Positions 11,663 through 23,095 of a stretch of 64,000 nucleotides of DNA are shown here, piece by piece. Source of the stretch: Bolinopsis microptera (taxonomy: Eukaryota > Ctenophora > Tentaculata > Lobata > Bolinopsidae); assembly GCF_026151205.1 (NCBI RefSeq), contig NC_087077.1, forward strand, positions 19,341,975-19,405,974, written 5' to 3'. The notes beneath the pieces were generated by a model. It saw nothing but the letters and a program-made list of their open reading frames with translations, was not told where the DNA came from and searched no databases. A program made the position numbers and the translations under genes. How positions within the stretch are numbered: position 1 is the first letter of the stretch; each line of letters opens with the position of its first letter.

Positions 11663-13890
11663 CTCATTCTTACTTGTGGTCAGGTTGTTAAGAGATGCGA
11701 GAATCAATTGCTAATTTGGTAATGATTCTCGAGGTAAGAAACGGATCGTGTTTCGTGGTAGTCAGAGGGTTTGAGTAGGTGGAGTTAAAAAGGTGTGAAT
11801 TTGGGAGGTCATGTAGTTTGACAGTAAATCTTTGGCACCTCCGAAATTTTGAATATCACAATTTACCCCCAAAATACTACGTTTCACCGCCAAGAAACTT
11901 CATTTCACCGCGTTTTTAATTATCTGATCTTCAAATCTATTTTTAAACAAGAACGACTGAAAATGTCTAAACGAATAGCGGTAATCGGAATCAAAAGCAA
12001 TTGATAAGTTTGTATCCACAAACCAAACTTATAAATTCAACAGTGATATCAACGTGGCAAATTAAATTTATATTTTACAATATAAATCATAATTTTACTG
12101 AAACATTATGATTATATCTTACTAATACTAGTATAGAGCAACATGTGTGACGCAAATTGTCACGTATTGTACTGCTTATTGTGTACAATTTCAAAAGTGC
12201 ACTTCTAGCAGCTCAAAAGGTATAATAGCGACCAAAACGCTCACGCCGTTGCCAGCCAAATTGCTGCACAAGTGCAGCTTATCAATTATCATAATCACAA
12301 AATATTTATCTCCCTTTTTAATTTAATTGGCTTGGGAGAATTTCACGGTGAATGTTTGGCGTCAAGAACGAAGGATTTAAGTCAGTTAGGTTAATACGGA
12401 TGTGTTGATTGTTCATGAAAAAATTTTGCTCTTTGCTCAATAGTCCGTAGTGTTGCTAAATTAAAAGTATCCAAAAGTACAATGGAGAACAACAGCTGTA
12501 AGAGACAAAACATGTACTCAAATACATATTTTGGAAATCACATGTGTTGTGGTTTGCTCTACAGATGACGTGTTCGAAGCACTTACCTATAACTTATTCT
12601 CCTGGAGCTAAGGATCTTTTCATACTCATAGTGGTTATGACGGAGATTTATTTTCTTATTATATACAGTATTTCCCTTCTATAACGCGATTTTGGCATGA
12701 AAGATTTATTGTAAACCATGTTGTACACTGTACAGGTGGACCGTGCCATAAACTTAATGGTGTGTAAAGGCGATCGCTTATTTTCGCAAATTTTTGGTAT
12801 TCGGTAGAAGGGCCAGAACTTCAGATATCTGATCGCCTCAATCCCAATCGTCAAAGCTAGAGTAGTGGGTCAGTGGGTGTACAATGTGCATTGGCTTGAG
12901 GCTTCATCCAACTGGTTAAATAACGGTTACTGTGGTTACTATGGTTACTAAAATAAATGTCAACAATGGTCTCCGATGATGCCGGCAAAAGCTGTGTCAT
13001 TACTTTTTACTAAATCATTTCATGTTTAAGCACCAATACTTTCGAGCAGTCACCAATAATATCACCACAGAATGGTGATGTTTTAATGTTGACTGGTGTT
13101 GTCACTGACAAAAACGCTAGAACCGATGGAAACAGTATGGCAAATTTGACGTGGCTGACAAGTTTGAAGGAGACTTCTGTTATATCCTGAAAACTGTGAA
13201 ACGTACTCATGGCACAAGTGCAATAACTTTTGGGAAACAAAATATTCTCCAGATAAAAAAACGTTCCGGTAATACTAATTAAATCTTTCGTGTGTACTAC
13301 GCTGAAATCAAATCTGATTTGCGCAGTTTTAATCACTTTTAATGTTGATTTCAGAGTCTGAAGTGTTTTAACAAATTCACATCACAAGTCGGAGTTAATT
13401 TGAAAATATGATAAAATAAACAAATGATTGATAAGTAAAGATAACGATTCCTATGGAAAGTCGATAGCGAACAATAAGAACGATTCAATCCTTACTATAG
13501 CTCTTAGTTAATAGCTATAAACGGAGTAGAAAAAAAAAAATACCATGACTTATAGCCACGGCCCTATAAAAAGAAAAACATTTTCCAAGAAAAGGGCTAC
13601 TAATTGTGAGGAATATGAGTAGGAATAGTCAGTAGAACCGTACAACTGCGCTATAGAGACCTCCGAATTAGACTATCGAGGCTATAAAAGTTTACCAGGT
13701 CTGGATAGTATATAAAGGATACAGAGTACCCGCGGAGACCAGTGTGGATTACCGAGAAGGAAAGTCGGTGAAAAACTAGCAAGTTAGCAGGGGGTTCAAG
13801 TCACCTAACACGACAGTATCACGTAACGATGTACTGTAACGTTTATTAGTATATTTAAACCTATAACCTGTATAATAATACTAAGCAGGA
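11663..13890. other. No gene seen; AT-rich
   Basis: AT-rich unique sequence. The longest frames (12648-12854 and 13010-13336, minus) show no recognised motif, repeat or splice partner. I see no transposon ends. Confidence 0.5.
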
Positions 13891-13899
13891 AGAGCAAAT

Positions 13900-14040
13900 C
13901 TTGGCCACGTGCATTTTCTGACAGGTCACGCGCGAGCACGTGGGCAATTCAGCGGATATGATTGGCTGAGGGAGAGAACAGGTGGACGCTGATTGGTCGC
14001 CTGGTAGAAGTGGCAGGGTCACGTGACCGGCCAAACAACG
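13900..14040. promoter_or_regulatory. CACGTG/CCAAT cluster, promoter-like
   Basis: CCACGTGC (near 13905), GCACGTGG (near 13937) and GTCACGTGAC (near 14020) are interleaved with GATTGGCTG and GATTGGTCG boxes. The composition is more GC-rich than the flanks. The pattern matches a bHLH/NF-Y proximal promoter, but no downstream gene is identified. A pogo transposon begins 350 bp away. Confidence 0.4.
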
Positions 14041-14390
14041 CTGCTTATCCTGAAGTTTACCAATGTGCTGTGTCCCGCGTATTAGTGATTGAGTGCTCAC
14101 CAGTTCACTCTATACTTACACCTGCAAGTGCTACAGTACCTACATGGTAAAGGCATTCCAACAGTAAAAATGCTCTCTCTCTCTCTCTCATATAGCTTAT
14201 AGCTGCGCCTCATCGTCATGCTGTAGATATTATACATCCGCCATCTCCGGAATTTGAGAATTGTGTGGGGCTTCACGGAACTGCGGATTCGTCAAGTATC
14301 CTTTTCTCTTCGACACAGTGTGATACTATGCAGTATGCAGTATGTATTAACTCTAAAGCTTACGCAAATACAGGTTTACAAGGTGGGATG

Positions 14391-16081
14391 TACCTTAGTT
14401 CCCAAAAATTTGTGTGCCATTATATTGAGCACAATTTATTTGAGCCCGAAAAATTTGGGCAGAAAATTTGAACTCATTTGGGCGACCGAAAATTTGGGCA
14501 CAAATTCTTCGAAAAATGAACGATTTTCCACTAAAATTTCTGTTAGATATTTGCCTTAGTTCATTATTATTCCTTATTATTCCAGTCATTTTGCTTTCAA
14601 TTTTAAGCATGTAGGTGGTAGTCTGACTCTGAGTTGTTTCACATTATGAAATTTACGATCTGCCCAGTAACTACTAAAAAATACAGTGATGATGGCACAG
14701 TACAAAATGATAGATATACAATGAAAGTGCAAGTGTGATCCGGGGAATCATCGTCGGGGCTTTGGAAGCTCGTTTTCCAGATTTGTTGGATAGGGACAGT
14801 ATAGAGTACCGTCATGTGAGACAGATTCTTTACCACTATCAGAAAACCCGCCCTAAACTCGTCAGACGTAGAGCAACAACTGCGAAGCTTCCTGTACCCG
14901 AGGGTATGCTCAAAGAGATCAAACTTAGCTTTCAACGGGAGATTCATCCGCTGGTCAAGGATCACAGCATACCAGATTCATTGGTAATTAATCACGACCA
15001 GACTCCTCTAACTTACGTTTCTGTCAGTAGCAACACCTTGGCACCGAAAGGCGCTAAAGTTATCGGTGTCAGTGGGACTAAGGATAAGAGACAGATAACG
15101 GGTAACTTTGCTGTTACGTTGTCGGGAGAATTCTTGCCTGTTCAGATAATCTATCAGGGTAAAACAAAGCGTTGTGAGCCCAAATTCAAATTCCCATCCA
15201 GCTTCCATGTTACCCATACCCACAACCATTGGTCTAATACCCTGACCAGTGTCCAGTTCTTTGAGAAAATCCTTCTTACCCACATAGAATCAGTTCGAGC
15301 CTCCATCAACAAACCTGAGCAGAAAGCGCTACTGATATCAGATGTGTTTCGGGCCCAACACACACAGACACTAAATGACTAAAAGATCTGATGACAGCCA
15401 ACAACTGCATCCTACAGAAAGTTCCAGCTAATATGACCCATCATCTACAGCCCCTGGACATATCTATCAATGGACTGGCTAAGAAATTCATGCGCAATAA
15501 GTACGAAGATTGGTACGCGAAAAACAAAGTGTGTCAGCTCAATGGAGGAGTTTCATCAGACAATGTGAAAATTGATACCCGCTTGACCGTGATCCGTGAA
15601 GTACACGCTCGTTGGATCAACGAACTTTTTGTATATTTAAAAGGGAGGCCAGATGACATAAGGAAAGGCTTTGAGAAGTCGGGTATAACTGATGCTTGTA
15701 GATCAGACTTTACGGTGGATGATAATCCGTTTGCAGATCTTGTTTAAATCTCTATCTATCCGTACCTCTAGCCATTTGTTTTATTAGTAGAGCTGTTAGC
15801 TATTCCAGTTATTTCTATTCATTTAAAATATAAGCCTTTTTACTTGGTCAAGCCATGAATGAACAGATTAGAAAACTAAAATTTCAAATATTATTTCACT
15901 TGGATATGAAGAAAAAGCCATCTTTCTATAGATTTCAGGGCCACAGGCCAAATGTCAAAAGTTTGGTTAGCAAAAAATTTAGCAGACGGAAAAGATTTAT
16001 GCAATTAATTTGGTCTGCAAAAAATTTGGGCGAGAGGCCCGCTCAAATTTTTTGTCGCCCAAATTTTTGGGAATTAAGGTA
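14391..16081 (+). mobile_element. pogo/Tigger-type DNA transposon
   Basis: The element is bounded by TA dinucleotides (14391-14392 and 16080-16081). Its inverted termini are CCTTAGTTCCCAAAAATTTG on the left and, on the reverse strand at the right, CCTTAATTCCCAAAAATTTG. The subterminal regions repeat AAATTTGGGC. A TA target duplication and a DDE transposase of the Tigger/jerky type inside identify the Tc1-mariner-pogo group. Length is about 1.69 kb. The transposase is frameshifted and lacks most of its N-terminal DNA-binding region, so this copy is not autonomous. Confidence 0.85.
14735..15747 (+). pseudogene. pogo/Tigger DDE transposase, frameshifted
   Basis: Frame one (14735-15382) holds the first acidic motif in INHDQTPL and the second in LLISDVFRAQ. 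A frame change near 15370-15385 leads into a second frame (to 15747) containing THHLQPLDISINGLAKKF, the third conserved segment of DDE_1 transposases. The junction carries stop codons in the first frame, so the protein is broken just after the second acidic motif. The CENP-B/psq-like N-terminal domains expected before residue 1 are not visible. This relic would have cut and pasted the surrounding element. Confidence 0.85.
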
Positions 16082-16312
16082 TATAGTGTCGGATCGATGG
16101 AAAACTATCGCAGTACCCCTGATTCTCTTCATTGATCTGTGAAACTTCAAGGTCTAGATCAGGAAATTGATGGTGCCAATTTCCAGACTGTAGCTGATTT
16201 GGTTGTTACTTGTTTCGAAATTGTTGAATTGGCATCGTATCTCTTTAAAGGGTAAAGAGCGATGTGTTTTTAACAGTTCTAGTTACTGGAAGGATGTACA
16301 AAGATCACTAGA

Positions 16313-16381
16313 ATTAGGGTTACTAGGGTTACTAGGGTTACTAGGGTTACTAGGGTTACTAGGGTTACTAGGGTTACTAGG
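16313..16381. repeat. 9-bp tandem repeat GGGTTACTA
   Basis: About seven perfect copies of GGGTTACTA. The unit is close to a telomere-like GGGTTA word but has an extra CTA, and nothing suggests a true telomere. Confidence 0.95.
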
Positions 16382-16459
16382 TACACTATTACTGTTTTTT
16401 ATCATTATACCTATCAAATCAGGACTACTAAGACTATTGGGTGGCAAACAAACCTAATC

Positions 16460-17690
16460 AATACGTGAATAGCACAAAGCACATGAACGAGGGAGTGGGA
16501 AGGGTTTTAAGTCATTTTAAAGCAGAATCGTCGGTTACAAAGAAAGTTCATCAAAAGTCAAAACTCAATTTGTAATTAATTTTAGGTTCTAAACAAGGGA
16601 TAGTTAAAAACAACGCCCAAGTCTAATCTTGTTGTTGTTGGACCAGAAGGTGCCGGTGGTTCAAAAGACTATTTACAAAACTGGTTTATTAGAATACAAT
16701 ATAATATCTTAACTAAAACTAAAACTAAAGTAATGCAATAGTAGATAAATATCATAAATGTCACGTATTCATTCATGCATAAAATATATCAATAAAATTT
16801 ACGACTAACATAAATCCCGCACACATACACTTGTTTTAATAAGACTCATTATCATATTATAACATAAAGTAAAACACGCGGCACCCAATTTAATTTTTGA
16901 TAATTAGCAGCCAGCCCTTTTATTTTAAAAGTTAGTTTTGAAGTCGTTAAAATTTTTTCGTGTGGTACTGTGTATGATGTTTAAAATGGGAGATGCGACT
17001 GATCGATCATGATAATATTATATTTATATTATGCCTAATCATTTGCCTAAATAGATTAATCTATACGTGCTTCGTTTTAGTTTGTTTGTAAATATTAATT
17101 GAGAATAAGCTCAAGTATCAGTAACTGCTAACAAGGGTCTTTTGTAGAAAACACATAACTAAATGTCAAAACTTCACTGTAATTTTCTGTCAAATCTTGA
17201 TAAAAATGCATAAGTTATGACGTGGAATTATTTTTATTTTGGACGTTTCAGACGTTTAATCCGTTAAATTTTTAGATTAGAAGGTTGGTTGGAACAATAT
17301 TTGGAAATACCATATTTGGTCAGTTCAAGCTATGGAATCCCATTCAGCTTTGTTAAAATCGCACGATAAAGACGTGTATGCCGTATACTCCCAATTATAA
17401 ATAAATATGTAAGATTTCTGCTTTTTTGAAGCCTCTCAAATAACCTGTCTCACATACCCCATTACTACCAGGGACCTTGCAATTTGCATAGACGAATTGT
17501 GTCGTATTATAGCGATGGAAATGGAATACAGCTCAATATGTACTCACATTACCACCAAATGCGATGTGAGTACTGAAAAATCACATTACTTTCGCTAAAT
17601 ATCAAAACACAGGCTAATCAACCAAGTATTATAGGGGGAAAGAAGAGGCATGGTTAACAGTATATTAAAGTCACTATTGTGACGGTACAT
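16460..17690. other. No gene seen; AT-rich
   Basis: Unique AT-rich sequence with frequent stops on both strands and no recognisable element. Confidence 0.5.
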
Positions 17691-17850
17691 TAGAACTAGA
17701 CAGAAACAAAGTGTGAAGGGCCTGAACGGAACCCCTCGGCGCGGTTTCAGTTCCTTGTTTAACACTGCCGTACAGCAAGGACATCCACCGGGTTCTCCAA
17801 GGATGGGCACATAGCTGATAGCTCACTCCACACTATGCTCTGTCAAATGT
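17691..17850 (+). repeat. Dispersed repeat, relative of the 311-bp tandem unit
   Basis: The stretch containing AGTTCCTTGTTTAAC, CCGTACAGCAAGGA and GGGCACATAGCTGATAG matches, with mismatches, the middle of the 311-bp unit repeated at 46403-47603 (AATTCCTTGTTTAAC, CCGTACAGCAAGGA, AGGCACATAACC). It therefore belongs to the same interspersed family as a single diverged copy. Confidence 0.7.
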
Positions 17851-18555
17851 TGCTTCATGCTTATATACCAAGGATCTATATAAGAGAAACACGGTATAAA
17901 GAGATTTTACTGTACTCGGTGATTACATATAACACAACTGATACTGCGAGAAACAAAGAATTTGTACTGGAGACTAGACGGGTCAAATAAACGAGGAAAA
18001 TTTAAAAAAGTGTTGCATCCTTATAGTTTATATCATTATCATGTAGATTGTAATTGTACTTTATTTGACGTGCTAATACCATAGTTGGCTCACTCTCAAA
18101 TATTTACTCCTTTCTGATCACATACATCAGTATCAAACATCTGACGATTAACAAAAGATACATTAGAATTAGATATCGTTACGAGATAACAAACGCAGAT
18201 TCGAAATGTTTTGTACTGGAAAGTGACAAATCTATTGAATCTTCGAATTCAAACGTCCGTTTTATTTTGGCTGCTGCAGTTACCCATCGTCCGCGAAATT
18301 GGTGTTATTTTAAAAATCAAAGTACATTTTTACTTAATTCCAATAACTCAATTTATTTACTACAAAATGATTCATCTAAGTGAATAGAAAATAGAACGGA
18401 AAAAAGATATGGGTGGTGCAAACAATGTGCAGTTACATACCATATAGGGCCATCACAAATTGACAAAAGAAAAAATACCGATCTCTGCAATAACTCTTAT
18501 TTAACAAGAAAAACAGCTGGATCCTTTACTTATTTGTTTGATTATGCCGAATAAA
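17851..18555. other. No gene seen
   Basis: AT-rich sequence. Its last 50 bases (ATTATGCCGAATAAAACC, leading into the GAAAT run) resemble the 3' end of a plus-strand LINE, but no coding remnant is visible. Confidence 0.45.
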
Positions 18556-18559
18556 ACCT

Positions 18560-18890
18560 TGAAATGAAATGAAATGAAATGAAATGAAATGAAATGAAAT
18601 GAAATGAAATGAAATGAAATGAAATGAAATGAAATGAAATGAAATGAAATGAAATGAAATGAAATGAAATGAAATGAAATGAAATGAAATGAAATGAAAT
18701 GAAATGAAATGAAATGAAATGAAATGAAATGAAATGAAATGAAATGAAATGAAATGAAATGAAATGAAATGAAATGAAATGAAATGAAATGAAATGAAAT
18801 GAAATGAAATGAAATGAAATGAAATGAAATGAAATGAAATGAAATGAAATGAAATGAAATGAAATGAAATGAAATGAAATGAAATGAGGT
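18560..18890. repeat. (GAAAT)n microsatellite, about 65 copies
   Basis: Uninterrupted pentanucleotide of about 330 bp. It abuts the 3' end of the minus-strand LINE (read as TTTCA from that strand) and may be an expanded LINE tail. A plus-strand LINE relic ending at the same place is equally possible. Confidence 0.95.
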
Positions 18891-19219
18891 ATTTATATCC
18901 CGCTCATATGATTAACCAACAACACAAGGAAGGTGGTTAACCATGTCAGAGCGGCTGACTGTGAGTGATGTGAGCAAATGTGTAAAAATGAACAAGAGTA
19001 TAACGTAATATTAATATAAGACCAAGAAAAAAATTAAAACATCTTTTATTTTAAACCACACTAAACTAAAAAGAAGCAGAGACCATACAATACATGTAGG
19101 TATAATAAAGGTTAGTACAGTGACAAAGAAAGTTAGAGAACTTAGACCTAAAATGGAGTGCGGTAAGAGATAAAAGCCAAGGTGTCTTGCAAAATGAAGA
19201 CAAATGGAAAGAAAAAACA

Positions 19220-20875
19220 TCAAAACTGATTATATAAATGGTTCTTTAACATTCGCTTGAAGCAGTTGGTATCAGTAATACATCTCAACATCAGTGGAAG
19301 AGAGTTCCATGCAATCGGTGCATGGCTTGAGAAACGTCCGTCATCAACTTTGGACTTTTTATTCTTTGGAACCTTGAGCATGAGATGGTCACCAGGTCTC
19401 TTCGACCTGGTCATGGTCATGGTGTTTGAGAGTTATTTATCCGCTACATCCAAATCCAGTAGTGCTTTGAGGTAATCAGGTGCAGTACCGTGAACTGATT
19501 TGTGGGTTAATAGACAAACTTTAAAGAATATTCGTTGGTCTATAGGGAGTATGTGGGCCTTCTTATAGAAGGGAACCAAGTCCGTGGTTCTGTCTTCTAT
19601 GTTATAGATGAAACGAACTGCCCCATTAAGGGTGGATCTAAGTTTGTTTAGTCTGGTCTTGGGTAGATTCATGTATAGAGAATTACAGTAATCTAACTTA
19701 GATATAACCAGTTGTTTCACCAACATCAATTTAATGCCTTCATCCAGGTAACGACCAATAGTTCTTAGGTTCATCATTGTCCAGCTACATTTCCTTTTGA
19801 CATTATTGATCTGTCTTTCCATATTTAAAGTTTCATCAAATTTGACACCCAGACTCTTCCAGCTGTCTCCTTTGCACTCCGTAGGTAGAATTTCAGTGCT
19901 TCCAAATTGTAGTCTGACACTGAGTTCACACTTTTTTAGAACATGGCTCTTTCCTAACACCAATAGTTCTGTCTTACTTTCATTCAGTTTCATGTAATTC
20001 TTCACCATCCATGCTTTTATCTCTGCGAGACATTTGTTTGTTCTGTCTTGGACATCAGTGAACTGTACCACACGGTTTGGTTGAAATGAGATGTACAGTT
20101 GAGAATCATCTGCATAGAGCTGTATATCAAGACCATATTTGGCCGCAATTTTCTGGAGAGCTTTGATATAGAGGATGAAAAGAATAGGCCCCAAGAGTGA
20201 TCCCTGGGGAACTCCAAACAAAAGCTCCAAGAAAGAAGAAAGAGTATCATCAATCTTGACACAGAAATGTCTTTTCTCAAGGTAGGACTTTATCCATTGC
20301 AGCGCACTTCCAGTAATTCCATAGTCTTTCATAAGCTTTTCCAATAAGACTGTGTGGTCAATGGTATCAAATGCTGCACTTAAGTCAAGAAGTACAACTA
20401 TGACAACATTCCCAGCTTCAATTTCTTTGTTAAGATCATCACACATTCTTACAAGTAATGTTTCACAGCTGTGATTAGGGCGGTATCCAGATTGGACTTC
20501 TGAGTAAAGGCTATGATTCGTAAGATGGACATTGAGCTGGTTTAGTACAATTCTCTCTAGGATCTTAGAGAAGGCAGAGAGGTTAGAGACTGGTCGATAG
20601 TTACTGAGAATATCAACATCAGCATTTTCCTTTTTCAAAGTCGGCTTAATGACAGCTTTCTTCATATCCGAGGGAAAGACTCCAGTCTTCAAGGATGAGT
20701 TCAAGACGTGGAGTAAAAAAGGCGTTAGTTCATCAACACAGTTTTTAAAGAGAAATGCTGGGATCGGATCCAAGCAGCAGAACTTGTTGGACATCTTTGA
20801 TACCAGGTCTTTGAGTTCATCAGCTGTTATCTCAGAGAAATTATCAAAGATGCAGTCTTTATCAAGAACATGATC
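19220..20875 (-). pseudogene. LINE ORF2, reverse transcriptase half
   Basis: The frame reads out of the repeat as (Asp-Lys)n and encodes a complete RT core: SNYRPVSNLSAFSKILER, VQSGYRPNHSCET, VVLLDLSAAFDTIDH (motif A), GVPQGSLLGPILF and YADDSQLY (catalytic motif C). A TAA at about 19433 interrupts the frame five codons before TMTRSKRPGDHL. The typical C-terminal tail then continues in the same frame to 19220 (APIAWNSLPLMLRC, FKRMLKNHLYNQF). One in-frame stop and loss of frame with the endonuclease half make ORF2 defective. Confidence 0.85.
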
Positions 20876-21834
20876 TTTGTCTTTGTCTTTGTCTTTGTCT
20901 TTGTCTTTGTCTTTGTCTTTGTCTTTGTCTTTGTCTTTGTCTTTGTCTTTGTCTTTGTCTTTGTCTTTGTCTTTGTCTTTGTCTTTGTCTTTGTCTTTGT
21001 CTTTGTCTTTGTCTTTGTCTTTGTCTTTGTCTTTGTCTTTGTCTTTGTCTTTGTCTTTGTCTTTGTCTTTGTCTTTGTCTTTGTCTTTGTCTTTGTCTTT
21101 GTCTTTGTCTTTGTCTTTGTCTTTGTCTTTGTCTTTGTCTTTGTCTTTGTCTTTGTCTTTGTCTTTGTCTTTGTCTTTGTCTTTGTCTTTGTCTTTGTCT
21201 TTGTCTTTGTCTTTGTCTTTGTCTTTGTCTTTGTCTTTGTCTTTGTCTTTGTCTTTGTCTTTGTCTTTGTCTTTGTCTTTGTCTTTGTCTTTGTCTTTGT
21301 CTTTGTCTTTGTCTTTGTCTTTGTCTTTGTCTTTGTCTTTGTCTTTGTCTTTGTCTTTGTCTTTGTCTTTGTCTTTGTCTTTGTCTTTGTCTTTGTCTTT
21401 GTCTTTGTCTTTGTCTTTGTCTTTGTCTTTGTCTTTGTCTTTGTCTTTGTCTTTGTCTTTGTCTTTGTCTTTGTCTTTGTCTTTGTCTTTGTCTTTGTCT
21501 TTGTCTTTGTCTTTGTCTTTGTCTTTGTCTTTGTCTTTGTCTTTGTCTTTGTCTTTGTCTTTGTCTTTGTCTTTGTCTTTGTCTTTGTCTTTGTCTTTGT
21601 CTTTGTCTTTGTCTTTGTCTTTGTCTTTGTCTTTGTCTTTGTCTTTGTCTTTGTCTTTGTCTTTGTCTTTGTCTTTGTCTTTGTCTTTGTCTTTGTCTTT
21701 GTCTTTGTCTTTGTCTTTGTCTTTGTCTTTGTCTTTGTCTTTGTCTTTGTCTTTGTCTTTGTCTTGTCTTTGTCTTTGTCTTTGTCTTTGTCTTTGTCTT
21801 TGTCTTTGTCTTTGTCTTTGTCTTTGTCTTTGTC
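20876..21834. repeat. (GTCTTT)n array inside LINE ORF2
   Basis: About 160 copies of a hexanucleotide, perfect except for one missing T near 21764. It lies exactly between the endonuclease and RT halves of ORF2. The seed was probably a short coding stretch for acidic/basic residues at this linker, since both flanks continue the motif (ACAAAGAC on the endonuclease side, GACAAAGATCATG on the RT side). Confidence 0.97.
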
Positions 21835-23066
21835 AGAATCTTTTCTTCCTTCTCAATGGCTTGTCTGATGGTCGCAACCTTTTCAGCGAAGAAATCTTTG
21901 AAATCTTCTGACAGTTTTACAGGATCCTTGTAATTTGGAAGGTTTTGGGTGTCATTTCCTAAAAGCCTGTTGACTTTTCTGTACAACGCTTTAGTATCCC
22001 CCGAAGAGGACCTAAGAGAGGTTTTGTGGTGAGCACATCTTTTGACAAACTCTAGTCGGGAAAACTCATTTCTTAGCTTAACATAATCAGATCTCAGGTA
22101 CTCAGATCTTGTACTGTCTATATAATCTACTTTATCTTTTCTCCGCGCACGTTCAGCAGTTCTTCTCTTTCTTCTGAGAATACGAAGTTCCAGGTCTAAC
22201 CAGGGCATTGGCTTCTTAGTAATCCTCTTTTTTATGTAGGGACAGTGTTTATCCATTAATTGAGTAAGCACAGTGTTGTAAAGGACGACAGCATCATTTG
22301 GGGACATGTCTTTAGGGAAGTTTGTCAGTTTTGAAATTAAAATATCTTCTTTAAACTGTTCTGTATCAATTAAATTAAAGTTTCTGTAGTTCATGAATTT
22401 AACGTCTTCTTTAGTCTTTGTCTTGATGTCTGCATCGAAGAGGACAAGGAAGTGGTCAGATTTGGTTCTTGAGGGACGGATTTCAAATGAAGTCAGTTTT
22501 TCCTTGAAGGATCTATTAGTCACTACAAGATCTAGGGTTCCACCTTGGTCATGGGTTGGCTCAAGAGGAACGTGTTGATGAAGGTCATACTCCTCCAGGA
22601 GTTGGTAGAGTTTCTTTGGGTAGTGTTCTTCAGGTTTTTCCATGTGAAAGTTGAAATCTCCAGCGATGATAGGAAAACCAGGTTTGACTGTGAGGTCTTT
22701 AAGGTAGTCTTCGAATTCTTCTAGAAAGGCACACTCCGTGTACCGAGCGTTCTTGGTATAAGGAGGCTGATACAAGTTCACAAGTCTCACAATATCTTGT
22801 TGAGATTGTAGCAGTGATTCCATCACTTGGAAGGATTTGTACTTCGTGACTTTGCTATTACATTTTAATTGGAGCACATCACGAAATAGCATAGCTATAC
22901 CTCCTCCTCCTCTATGTTTTCGTGGATCCGAAAGTATATTCCAACCGAGTTCTTTGATCTCCATTATCTTAGCTGTGTTTCCATCACGAAAGAAAGTTTC
23001 TTGTACAAAACAGATGTCACAGTCAACTTCTTGAAGATGCTCTAAGACTCCGACTGTTTTGTTCAC
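21835..23066 (-). pseudogene. LINE ORF2, AP endonuclease half
   Basis: From the ATG at 23066 the frame encodes an exonuclease-endonuclease-phosphatase domain: QETFF near residue 22, AGDFNFH near residue 140 and SDHFLVLF near residue 205 mark the catalytic Glu, Asp/Asn and His segments. A basic linker rich in RRKRR follows. The frame then runs into the hexanucleotide array as (Lys-Thr)n and, after a one-base loss near 21764, as (Arg-Gln)n, ending at 20862. In a working element this domain nicks target DNA to prime reverse transcription. Here it is no longer fused to the RT. Confidence 0.85.
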
Positions 23067-23095
23067 TAAGGATCTTACATTGAACGTTCCAATCC

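Noticed and set aside
13780-13805. tRNA gene suggested by GGTTCAAGTC
   Set aside because: The T-arm does not pair and no A-box, anticodon arm or acceptor stem fits around it.
16313-16381. Telomere or interstitial telomere tract
   Set aside because: The unit GGGTTACTA is 9 bp and not TTAGGG. The AACCCTAACCC at about 25800 is only about two units and is not enough either.
20870-21911. Long plus-strand frames of FVFV and SLSL repeats
   Set aside because: Translation of the (GTCTTT)n array on the strand opposite to the LINE; a six-base unit keeps all frames open.
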